Positions 57,141-64,000 of a stretch of DNA of 64,000 nucleotides are shown piece by piece. Under the pieces are notes generated by a model. That model was given only the letters and a program-made list of their open reading frames with translations, was not told where the DNA came from and ran no database searches. This stretch comes from Herbidospora solisilvae (GTDB lineage Bacteria; Actinomycetota; Actinomycetes; Streptosporangiales; Streptosporangiaceae): positions 434,001 to 498,000 of the forward strand of contig NZ_WXEW01000008.1 in assembly GCF_009901565.1 (NCBI RefSeq), in the 5' to 3' direction. The number at the start of each line of letters is the position of its first letter. The stretch's first letter is position 1. A program made the position numbers and the translations under genes.

Positions 57141-58644
57141 GCGTCGGGTAGTAGGCGTCGAGGAAGCGGGCCAGGGCGGCGTCCTGGTCCGCTGTCGTCG
57201 GCGCCGTGTCGTTCAGGCAGAACGCGTCGTGCTCGCGGTTGGCGAGCATGCGGCGCAGCTTCGCCGGGGTCTTCGGCAGCGCCAGGTCGACGTAGGTGTA
57301 GTCGATCTGGCCCGGCAGCGCCCGGCCCGTCAGGTAGGCGTAGTAGTGGGCCAGCGACGACGCGGTCGAGATGTCGCTCGCCCGGCGGAACCGGCTGGCC
57401 GAGACCGTCTTGAACTCGGCCGGGAACCGCTCCTCCAGCTCGAACAGCAACGACCGGCGCAGCGCGTAGGGCACGTGCTTCATCTTCTGCGTCAGCGTGC
57501 GCCCGCACAGCTCCTCCAGCATCCGGCGGTTGTTCATGCCGGCCTGGTGGACGGGGTTGTCCTCGTTCAGCGTGAACGGGACCTGCGCGATCGACGGGAA
57601 GAACCGGGTGATGCCGTTGCCCTCGAAGAACGTCTCCGGGTAGAGCACCTTGCCCAGGAAGAAGTCGTCGTTCAGGTAGAGGAAGTGCTCCGACAGGCCC
57701 TCGATGTGGTGCAGCCGCGACTCGATCGCGTGGCTGTTGAAGACCGGCAGCACCGACTGGTCGGCGAAGATCTCCCGGTGGTCGACGATCCGGATCCGGT
57801 CGTCCTCGACCAGCCATGACGGCTTCTGCCGGTCGGTCACGATGAACACGTTCCGGATCCAGGGCGCGTACGTCAGCAGCGAGCGCAGCGAGTAGCGCAG
57901 CTCGTCGCGGCTGACGAAACGGGCCTCGCTCGTGGCCAGGTCGCTCAGGCCGCCGGTCAGCGCCAGCTCCTTGCGGGCCCGCCACTCCGGGTCGTTGCCG
58001 TCGACCCAGGTGTAGACCGCGTCGATCGGGAAGTCGACGTCGTCGACCAGCCGGCGGGTGAACTCCGGGCGCGTCGGATAGACCCGCGCCGACTCCGACA
58101 CCAGCCGGTTGAACAGCGACTCCGGCGCGTCGACGGTCTCCTCGTGGACGGGCACCGCCTCGCACACGCGGTTGGGCCGCGGCGCCACCAGCATCTCGCC
58201 CTCACGCTGCCAGAACTCCAGGTCGACGCCCGACTCGGGACCGAGCGTGAGGGTGCGTGACGGGCTGGCGTAGTAGAGCCACAGGCGGATCGCCTTGGCG
58301 TCGCCCATGTCGTTGCGGCGCAACTGCCGGATCTTGCCCAGCTCGTTGACCTTGTGCCGGCCTCCCGGCAGCCGCGCGCCGTAGAGCCCGTGCCGGGCCA
58401 ACGACCTGATGGCCCTCTGCCGGTACGTCGTGCGCACCGCGATGACCGGTGGACGGCCGCGCATGGGCCGTACACAGAAGAACGGAATCGCCGATCCGGA
58501 CAGTGATCGGCAGATCAGGTCGAACGTCTCCCGCGAAGCCTGCGCGGGACTGGCGTCCTGCCTGATCAGAGCCACCCTGGGCGGCATCGGCTCGCGCGCT
58601 GTCAGGCGGCTGTGAAGCTGTCGGTACAACGTAGACACCGGCAT
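57118..58644 (-). CDS. Stealth family sugar-phosphotransferase
   Basis: The 508-residue protein has the four Stealth conserved regions: CR1 IDAVYTWVDGNDPEW, CR2 RDELRYSLRSLLTYAPWIRNV, CR3 FLYLNDDFFLGK and CR4 DAFCLND near the C terminus. These enzymes form hexose-1-phosphate polymers in capsules. GGGGGAGAG precedes the ATG. It faces the TagF fusion gene, and is divergent from the CDP-alcohol phosphatidyltransferase gene. Confidence 0.93.
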   Translation of the reverse strand: MPVSTLYRQLHSRLTAREPMPPRVALIRQDASPAQASRETFDLICRSLSGSAIPFFCVRPMRGRPPVIAVRTTYRQRAIRSLARHGLYGARLPGGRHKVNELGKIRQLRRNDMGDAKAIRLWLYYASPSRTLTLGPESGVDLEFWQREGEMLVAPRPNRVCEAVPVHEETVDAPESLFNRLVSESARVYPTRPEFTRRLVDDVDFPIDAVYTWVDGNDPEWRARKELALTGGLSDLATSEARFVSRDELRYSLRSLLTYAPWIRNVFIVTDRQKPSWLVEDDRIRIVDHREIFADQSVLPVFNSHAIESRLHHIEGLSEHFLYLNDDFFLGKVLYPETFFEGNGITRFFPSIAQVPFTLNEDNPVHQAGMNNRRMLEELCGRTLTQKMKHVPYALRRSLLFELEERFPAEFKTVSASRFRRASDISTASSLAHYYAYLTGRALPGQIDYTYVDLALPKTPAKLRRMLANREHDAFCLNDTAPTTADQDAALARFLDAYYPTPTPFENH

Positions 58645-58782
58645 GGCTCTCCCCCCGAAGAATGCGGCGACCCTACCGGACGCCTGAGGGCGTTGGCGGG
58701 GGCTTTGCCCACGTCAGGGCAATGGTCAAGAAGTGGCAACGAGATGCTCTGGGGAGCCCAGAAGAAGCCGTTGACGACTACC

Positions 58783-58804
58783 GAACGTAGTCATTCTTAC
58801 GTTC
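58783..58804 (+). promoter_or_regulatory. inverted repeat flush with a start codon
   Basis: GAACGTA (58783-58789) and TACGTTC (58798-58804) form a perfect 7-bp repeat ending one base before the ATG at 58805. TTGACG at 58771-58776 may be a -35. A repressor or an RNA hairpin here would block initiation. Confidence 0.5.
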
Positions 58805-59644
58805 ATGGGGGGCTTCACGCTCGACGACATACTGGCGACGCGCAAGCCACGGGACTCCTGGTGGACCGTCTTCGCGGTCGACCCGGTCGCGTGCCGGCTC
58901 GCGCTCCTGACCGCCAACCACACCTCGATCACGCCCAACGGGCTGACCGGCCTGTCGATGCTGCTCGGCGTCGCCTCGGCCGCCTGCTTCGCGGCCGGTG
59001 AGCTCGCCGCGGGCGCGGCGCTGTTCTACCTGAGCTTCACCGTCGACTGCATGGACGGCAAGATCGCCCGGCTGAAGGGCAGCGGCACCTCGTTCGGCCT
59101 CTGGCTCGACTACGTCGGCGACCGGGTGCGCGTCGCGGGATGCGCGTTCGGCTTCGCCTTCGGCGAGGGCGCCCTGTGGGCGTTGTGGCTGGCCGCCGGG
59201 ATCGTGGTCCTGGACCTGTTCCGGTATGTCAACGGGCCCCAGCTCCTCAGGGTCAGGGAGGCCTCCCGCGACCGGGTGCGCGCCGCGACCGGCGGCGACC
59301 CCGTGTTCGTCGAGGACGTCCTGCTGGCCGACCCGCTGGCCGACGTCCGCGACGGCTCCGTCGTCGATCTCCAGTCGGCCTTCCGCCGCAGATTCCCCTG
59401 GTTCGACCGGTTCCGCCTGTTCCTCGCGCGGCACCGCGTCCGGACCCATCTCATGAGCGGCATCGAGTTCCACGCGGCGATCTTCGTCGTCGCGCCCCTG
59501 TTCGGGGCGGCCGCGATGCTCTGGTCCGCGCTCGCCACGGGCGCGCTGCTGACCGCGTTCGAGGCCGCTCTCGTCTACCGCACCTGGCTGGCGGCCCGTG
59601 AGGCCGACCGGGTCGTACCGGAAAGGGTGAAAGTGCTTGTCTGA
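58805..59644 (+). CDS. CDP-alcohol phosphatidyltransferase family protein
   Basis: The 279-residue membrane protein carries the full CDP-alcohol motif DCMDGKIARLKGSGTSFGLW followed by LDYVGDR (D-x2-DG-x2-AR-x8-G-x3-D-x3-D). About six hydrophobic segments are seen. It transfers a phospho-alcohol group from a CDP donor to an acceptor, perhaps the lipid or polyol part of a wall polymer. There is no ribosome-binding site; an inverted repeat abuts the ATG. It is followed by two sulfotransferase genes. Confidence 0.9.
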   Translation: MGGFTLDDILATRKPRDSWWTVFAVDPVACRLALLTANHTSITPNGLTGLSMLLGVASAACFAAGELAAGAALFYLSFTVDCMDGKIARLKGSGTSFGLWLDYVGDRVRVAGCAFGFAFGEGALWALWLAAGIVVLDLFRYVNGPQLLRVREASRDRVRAATGGDPVFVEDVLLADPLADVRDGSVVDLQSAFRRRFPWFDRFRLFLARHRVRTHLMSGIEFHAAIFVVAPLFGAAAMLWSALATGALLTAFEAALVYRTWLAAREADRVVPERVKVLV

Positions 59645-60638
59645 TCGGCCGATCTTCATCGTGGCGTGCCCCCGCTCGGGAACCACGCTCCTCCAGCTCA
59701 TGCTGCACGCCCACCCGCGCATCGCGATCCCGCCGGAGACGCGCATCCTCGTGCAGGCCTACCTCAAGCGCCGCCGCTTCGGCGACCTGCGCAACCCCGA
59801 GCGCCGCCGCGAGATGGCCCAGTGGGTCACCGGCGGCCACCGCACCCAGTTCGGCGACCTGGGCATCGACAAGCACGAGTTCATCGAGCGCGCCGTGGCC
59901 GGGCCCGGCTCGCTGGGCTCGGTCGTCGGCCTGGTCTACAAGATGTACGGCGAGCAGCACGGCAAGCCGCGCTGGGGCGACAAGCGGCCACCGTACATCA
60001 AGCACATGGACGCGCTCATCGCGATGTTCCCGGACTGCCAGATCGTCCACATCGTGCGCGACGGCCGTGACTGCGTCGCCTCGCTGAAGGAGATGCCCTG
60101 GTTCAAGGAGGACATCTACCAGGCGGTCAACCGCTGGTGCGAGGCCATCGACTTCGGCCGCAAGGTCGGCCTCGGCCCCGACAGCTACTACGAGCTCCGT
60201 TATGAGGACCTGACGGCCGACCCCGAGCTGGAGCTCAAGAAGCTGTGCTCCTTCCTGGGCGAGGAGTACCACCCGGCGATGCGGGAGCCGTCGAAGGTCG
60301 CCGACACGATCCCGTCGCACAAGTCGTGGCACGAGAACACCCGCGGCGAGGTCACCACCGCCCGCGCCGGCACGTGGTCGACCCGCCTGGAGCCCTGGGA
60401 GATCTCGCTCTGCGAGACCGTCATGGGCGAGCGCCTGACCTCCTACGGCTACCAGCTCACGGGCGCCCCGAAGGCCGAGCGCAAGCACGTCGCGGCGTAC
60501 GAGAAGACGGCCGCCTACTGGAAGCGGCGGTACCGCAAGCGGGCCGTGACGGAGTGGTTCAACCGCTTCCGCGAGGCCGGCCCGGTCGCCGCGCAGCTCA
60601 CCGACGGCCAGCGCGAGCTGTCCGGGCTGGGCTCCTGA
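59637..60638 (+). CDS. sulfotransferase (first of a tandem pair)
   Basis: The 333-residue protein has the PAPS 5'-phosphosulfate loop CPRSGTTLLQLMLHAHP at its N terminus and the 3'-phosphate motif IVRDGRDCVASL. The layout is that of carbohydrate-type bacterial sulfotransferases (Sulfotransfer_3). The start is a TTG at 59637, inside the end of the preceding gene, with AAGGG upstream. It is a close paralogue of the next gene. PAPS is required but no PAPS synthesis genes are in the window. Confidence 0.9.
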   Translation: MSDRPIFIVACPRSGTTLLQLMLHAHPRIAIPPETRILVQAYLKRRRFGDLRNPERRREMAQWVTGGHRTQFGDLGIDKHEFIERAVAGPGSLGSVVGLVYKMYGEQHGKPRWGDKRPPYIKHMDALIAMFPDCQIVHIVRDGRDCVASLKEMPWFKEDIYQAVNRWCEAIDFGRKVGLGPDSYYELRYEDLTADPELELKKLCSFLGEEYHPAMREPSKVADTIPSHKSWHENTRGEVTTARAGTWSTRLEPWEISLCETVMGERLTSYGYQLTGAPKAERKHVAAYEKTAAYWKRRYRKRAVTEWFNRFREAGPVAAQLTDGQRELSGLGS

Positions 60639-60642
60639 CCCC

Positions 60643-61689
60643 ATGGCGACCCTGGACAGGCCGGTCTTCGTCATCGGCTGCCCGCGCTCGGGCACCACGA
60701 TGTTGCAGCTCATGCTGCACAGTCACCCGCGGATCGCGGTCCCGCCGGAGACCCGCTTCATGATCCAGGCCTACCACGCCCGGCGCCGGCACGGCGACAT
60801 GCGGCGTCCGGACAACCGGCGCCGCCTGGCCGAATGGGTGGCCGGCGGGAAGGACACCAAGTTCCGCGAACTGGGCCTCGACCGCACCGAGTACGTCGAC
60901 CACGCGGTCGCGGCCCCCGGCTCGCTCGGCTCGGTCCTGGGCACGGTGTTCCGCGACTACGCGGCCCGCTTCGGGAAGCCGAGGTGGGGCGACAAGCGCC
61001 CGAGCTACTTCAAGCACGTGGGCATGCTGCTGCGCCTGTTCCCGGACGCCCAGTTCATCCACCTGGTCCGCGACGGCCGCGACTGCGTGGCCTCGCTGCT
61101 GGAGATGCCCTGGTACAAACTGGACGTCTACCACGCGATCGCGAACTGGGCCGAGGCGATCGACTTCGGCCGCCACCACGCCGCCCACCTCCCGGCCGGT
61201 TCCTACCACGAACTCCGGTACGAGGACCTGACGGCCGACCCGGAACTCGCCCTGAAGCGCCTGTGCGGCTTCATCGGCGAGGACTACGACCCGGCGATGT
61301 GCGAACCCCGGCACGTCGCCCAGGTGGCCGTGCCGGCCCACAAGGTCTGGCACGCCAACACCCACACGGCCGTGACCACGGCCCGCAGCGGCAGCTGGTC
61401 CACCCGTTTGGAGCCCTGGCAGATCTCCCTGTGCGAGACCGTCCTGGGCTCCCGCCTGGAGTCCCACGGCTACGAGCTGAGCGGCGCACCGAAGGCGACC
61501 CGCGACCACCGCACGGCCTACCGCACGACGGCGGCCAGACGGCGCGGCGCCCGGCTGAAGCGCACGGGCCGCGAACGACTGATCCGGCTGTGGGAACCGG
61601 GCCCGCTCTCGGCCCTGCTGACCTCCGGCCAACGGGCACTGGCGGGGCTGCCTCCCCTGCCCCACAGCCAGCTGGTCGAGTCGTCGTAG
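60643..61689 (+). CDS. sulfotransferase (second of a tandem pair)
   Basis: The 348-residue protein is a paralogue of the gene 4 bp upstream: GCPRSGTTMLQLMLHSHP, FGKPRWGDKRPSYFKH, LVRDGRDCVASLLEMPWY and SWSTRLEPWQISLCETV are shared almost exactly, while loops differ. Recent tandem duplication with divergent substrate loops is likely. A hairpin follows 3 bp after the stop. Confidence 0.9.
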   Translation: MATLDRPVFVIGCPRSGTTMLQLMLHSHPRIAVPPETRFMIQAYHARRRHGDMRRPDNRRRLAEWVAGGKDTKFRELGLDRTEYVDHAVAAPGSLGSVLGTVFRDYAARFGKPRWGDKRPSYFKHVGMLLRLFPDAQFIHLVRDGRDCVASLLEMPWYKLDVYHAIANWAEAIDFGRHHAAHLPAGSYHELRYEDLTADPELALKRLCGFIGEDYDPAMCEPRHVAQVAVPAHKVWHANTHTAVTTARSGSWSTRLEPWQISLCETVLGSRLESHGYELSGAPKATRDHRTAYRTTAARRRGARLKRTGRERLIRLWEPGPLSALLTSGQRALAGLPPLPHSQLVESS

Positions 61690-61692
61690 ACG

Positions 61693-61728
61693 GGGGATTT
61701 CCTGGGGTTCCATCCCTGGGAAATCCCC
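61693..61728 (+). terminator. terminator after the sulfotransferase operon
   Basis: GGGGATTTCC (61693-61702) pairs with GGAAATCCCC (61719-61728), and an inner GGG/CCC can extend it. It separates the sulfotransferase genes from the toxin-antitoxin pair. Confidence 0.75.
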
Positions 61729-61750
61729 ACTCGGGGCATTAGTCTTAGCT

Positions 61751-61756
61751 TATGTT
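61751..61756 (+). promoter_or_regulatory. -10-like hexamer before the toxin gene
   Basis: TATGTT ends 6 nt before the ATG at 61763, in an AT-rich stretch, consistent with a leaderless start. Confidence 0.45.
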
Positions 61757-61762
61757 GCCCAC

Positions 61763-62137
61763 ATGTCCTGGGAAGTCATTCTTCTGAAGCCGGTTGAGTC
61801 GTGGTTCTTGGAGCTAGCCATAACAGATCGTGTCACTGCGGTGGCGATCCAAAAGGCGATTGATCGACTCGCTGAGGGCGGCCCTGCACTGGGGCGGCCG
61901 CTGGTCGACACCCTTGAGCACAGCAATCTCCGCAATTTGAAGGAACTGAGACCTGGTTCGAGCGGGCGGTCGAAGATCCGACTGCTTTTCGTCTTCGATC
62001 CGGACCGGGCGGCGATCCTCCTGGTTGGTGGAGACAAAGCGGGACAATGGTCCCGCTGGTATGACAAGGCCATACCGCTCGCTGAGGCACGCTACGCCGA
62101 CTACCGGGCGGAGCTGGAGAAGGAGGCCAATCGATGA
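61763..62137 (+). CDS. RelE/HigB-like (Gp49 type) toxin
   Basis: The 124-residue protein resembles phage-derived Gp49/HigB-type toxins of the RelE superfamily: an N-terminal SWEVILLKPVESWFLEL, LGRPLVDTLEHSNLRNLKELRPGSSGRSKIRLLFVFDPDRAAILLVGGDK (recognised in parts) and a C-terminal basic helix. Such toxins cleave mRNA at ribosomes. The toxin precedes the antitoxin, as in higBA, and is coupled to it by ATGA. Codon use is less GC-biased than the neighbours, a hint of transfer. Confidence 0.85.
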   Translation: MSWEVILLKPVESWFLELAITDRVTAVAIQKAIDRLAEGGPALGRPLVDTLEHSNLRNLKELRPGSSGRSKIRLLFVFDPDRAAILLVGGDKAGQWSRWYDKAIPLAEARYADYRAELEKEANR

Positions 62138-62463
62138 GCAGCGCTCGCAGATGGGAAGACGTCAAAGCCGAGGCTCACCGTCTCAACCCTGAGATGGCCG
62201 ACCCAGAGCTCCAGGCGAGGGCTGAGGCCGAACTCGACGCCTATGTCGCGGGATATCAGCTCGGCGAGCTCCGTAAGTCCCTTGGCAAGACCCAGGCGGA
62301 GGTCGCCAAGATCCTTGGCGTGACCCAGTCCCGTATCTCCCAGATCGAGAACGGCAACCTCGAGGTCATGGAGCTGGAGACGCTGCGCGCCTACGCCGCC
62401 GCGCTCGGCGGACACCTCGATGTCACGATCAATGTAGGCTCCCACTCGGTGAAGGTCGCCTAG
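62134..62463 (+). CDS. XRE-family antitoxin
   Basis: The 109-residue protein has a helix-turn-helix of the Cro/C1 type at about 44-98 (LRKSLGKTQAEVAKILGVTQSRISQIENG). It would neutralise the upstream toxin and repress their promoter. Its TAG stop shares the palindrome CTAG with the stop of the convergent GT4 gene. Confidence 0.88.
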   Translation: MSSARRWEDVKAEAHRLNPEMADPELQARAEAELDAYVAGYQLGELRKSLGKTQAEVAKILGVTQSRISQIENGNLEVMELETLRAYAAALGGHLDVTINVGSHSVKVA

Positions 62464-63518
62464 CGGCTCAGGTGGGCGAAGAGGTGTTCCCACTGGTCGA
62501 GGACGGGTTCCAGGCGGAAGGCGTCCGCGTGGACGCGGGCGGCGGCGCCCATCTCGGCTCTTCTCGGCGCGTCGTCCATCAGTGCCGCCAAAGCCGTCGC
62601 CAGGGCCGTCACGTCGCCCGGGGGGACCAGAACCCCCGTCACGCCGTCGTCGATCAGGGTGCGCACCCCGCCGGACACGTCGAAGGCGATCGACGGGATG
62701 CCGAAGGCCGCCGCCTCGCCCAGGACCAGGGGGAAGCCCTCGTGGTCGCTCGACAGGGCCACCAGTGACGCGGCGCGGTATTCGGTCGGCATCTCGCCCG
62801 CCGGGATCCGGCCGCGGAACACGACCTGCTGCGACACGCCCTCGGTCACGGCGTGCAGCATGAGGCGGTCGGTGTCGGGGCCGTCGCCGATCAGGTGGAG
62901 TTCCCAGTCGGGGCGGGCCGCGCGGGCGAAGGCCGAGATCAGGCGGTCGAAGCGTTTCACGCCGGTCAGGCGGCCCACGCCCAGGATCCGGGTCCTGCGC
63001 AGCGGCGAGGGGCGGTGCGGCCAGCCGGGCAGCGGGTTCGGGATGTGCCAAGTGTTGGGGAGCAGGGCCTCCTCCGAGAAACGCCACGCGTCGTCCTCGC
63101 TCAGGAAGACGGCCTGGTCGAGGTGGCCGTAGTGGGCCGTGACCGCGCCGAAGTGCCAGGTGCCCCGGGCGTGGGCGAACGAGCCGTGGTAGTGGCCGAT
63201 GCCGCGGTGGCCGCCCAGGAGGCCGGACAGGCGGGCGACCACCCCCGGTGAGGTCATGACGAGCAGGCCGGGCGCGATCCCGTCCAGGAGCTGCCGGGCG
63301 CGTTTCGTGGCGCCGAAGCCCCAGCGGGGGCCGCGGTTGAGCTCGTGGCGGCCGTAGGCCGGGTCTTCGACGTAGGTCACGGGGTCGTCCGACATGTGCA
63401 GGCCGATCACGTGGACGTCGTAGCCGCGCCGGGCCAGGCCCTGGGCGAGCGTGTGGGTGACTCGCTGCATGCCGCCGAGTGTGTCGGCGTCCAGGCAGGC
63501 GAAGGAGACGGTGTTCAC
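62460..63518 (-). CDS. family 4 glycosyltransferase
   Basis: The 352-residue GT-B glycosyltransferase has an N-terminal acceptor domain starting NTVSFACLDADTLGGMQRVTH. The C-terminal GT4 donor domain contains ILGVGRLTGVKRFDRLI, LHLIGDGPDTDRL and SSDHEGFPLVLGEAAAFG (the E-x7-E motif). The GTG at 63518 overlaps the stop of the TagF-like gene upstream, so the two form an operon. Acceptor and donor are unknown. Confidence 0.9.
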   Translation of the reverse strand: MNTVSFACLDADTLGGMQRVTHTLAQGLARRGYDVHVIGLHMSDDPVTYVEDPAYGRHELNRGPRWGFGATKRARQLLDGIAPGLLVMTSPGVVARLSGLLGGHRGIGHYHGSFAHARGTWHFGAVTAHYGHLDQAVFLSEDDAWRFSEEALLPNTWHIPNPLPGWPHRPSPLRRTRILGVGRLTGVKRFDRLISAFARAARPDWELHLIGDGPDTDRLMLHAVTEGVSQQVVFRGRIPAGEMPTEYRAASLVALSSDHEGFPLVLGEAAAFGIPSIAFDVSGGVRTLIDDGVTGVLVPPGDVTALATALAALMDDAPRRAEMGAAARVHADAFRLEPVLDQWEHLFAHLSR

Positions 63519-64000
63519 AGGGCGGCCTCCGTCGGCTGCGGGATCACGGCGACTGGCATCTCGGGCGTCACGCCCTCGAAGAACGCGTCCACGACCCGCG
63601 CCGCCGCGTGGCCGCGCTCCTCGGCGCACCACGTCCGGCGGAAGGCGGCGTAGCGTTCGGGGCTCCACGGGTCGCGGATCGCGGCGGCCAGGTCCCGCGT
63701 CGTGGTGACGCAGGGGCCGGGGGCGATCTCGGGCAGGTCGTACTGGCTGCCGCGTTCGGTTCTCCGGTAGGTCTCCCAGTCGTCGACGAGGAAGACCATC
63801 GGCTTGCCGGTCACGGCGAAGTCGCACATCAGCGACGAGTAGTCGGTGACCAGCACGTCGGCGGCCAGCAGCAGGTCGTTGACCTCGGGGTAGCCGCCTG
63901 CCTGGCGGGCGAACCAGCGCAGGTCCTGCGGGATGACGTGTTTCTCGATCGGGTGGGTGCGCAGCACCAGGACCCATTCGTCGCCCAGTTCGGCGGCCAG
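63515..64000 (-). CDS. TagF-like glycerophosphotransferase, C-terminal part (partial)
   Basis: The frame is open to the window edge; 161 residues are visible. They carry the C-terminal end of a CDP-glycerol glycerophosphotransferase: VLRTHPIEKHVI, VNDLLLAADVLVTDYSSLMCDFAVTGKPMVFLVDDWETYR and a short tail. It parallels the TagF domain of the 54.2-57.1 kb fusion. The start and any N-terminal domain lie outside. Confidence 0.88.
   Translation of the reverse strand: MAAELGDEWVLVLRTHPIEKHVIPQDLRWFARQAGGYPEVNDLLLAADVLVTDYSSLMCDFAVTGKPMVFLVDDWETYRRTERGSQYDLPEIAPGPCVTTTRDLAAAIRDPWSPERYAAFRRTWCAEERGHAAARVVDAFFEGVTPEMPVAVIPQPTEAAL

Overview
The window looks like a chromosomal segment from a high-GC filamentous actinomycete. 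GC-rich third codon positions, frequent GTG and TTG starts, and many 4-nt ATGA/GTGA overlaps support this. So does the gene content: rplM-rpsI-glmM, glmS, coaA, acpS-nnr-alr-tsaE, tsaB-rimI-tsaD, groES-groEL, a SigD/ShbA-type sigma gene, guaB-guaB3 and guaA. My best guess is a Streptosporangiaceae member (Nonomuraea- or Streptosporangium-like). That rests on protein character and gene order only; no search was possible. I see no phage, no complete insertion sequence, no CRISPR array and no tRNA or rRNA gene.

Layout. 1-1.7 kb: a leftward group of secreted or membrane proteins (proline-rich partial gene, lipoprotein, CAP-domain protein). 1.8-4.3 kb: rplM, rpsI and glmM with a good promoter. 4.3-7.6 kb: leftward glmS followed by a PhoX-like Tat-exported protein. 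7.7-21.4 kb: a long rightward run of coaA, a DUF389 membrane protein, a two-ATPase/two-permease ABC cassette translationally coupled to acpS, nnr, alr, an alpha/beta hydrolase, tsaE, a lipoprotein with a class F-like sortase, tsaB, rimI and tsaD, closed by a strong bidirectional terminator. 21.4-25.1 kb: leftward coiled-coil protein, THUMP-like methyltransferase and SGNH/ricin-lectin hydrolase. 25.1-32.9 kb: groES-groEL under a CIRCE operator, then the sigma factor with a very small downstream gene that may be a minimal RsdA-type anti-sigma factor, a DUF5319 protein, a TrmB/LuxR-like regulator, guaB and guaB3. 32.9-47.7 kb: nagA with a SIS-domain protein, a RibD-like reductase, a WGR/beta-propeller protein, a TetR/hydrolase pair around a clear operator, glpD, a Ser/Thr kinase with a beta-propeller lipoprotein, a succinate-semialdehyde-type dehydrogenase and guaA.

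47.7-64 kb is a cell-envelope glycopolymer region: acyltransferase, polysaccharide deacetylase, DprE1/DprE2, a GT2, a polysialyltransferase-like protein, a GT2-TagF fusion, a Stealth phosphotransferase, a CDP-alcohol phosphatidyltransferase, two tandem sulfotransferases, a toxin-antitoxin pair, a GT4 and a second TagF-like protein cut by the window edge. The combination suggests an unusual phosphodiester-linked, possibly sulfated, wall or capsule polymer.

Recurrent non-coding signals include a 31-bp perfect inverted repeat flanking the DUF389-ABC-acpS block with a third diverged copy upstream of guaB. Many transcription-unit heads carry a TANNNT hexamer only 6-8 nt before the start codon, which suggests leaderless mRNAs. 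There are also several operator-like palindromes and a strong hairpin between groES and groEL.
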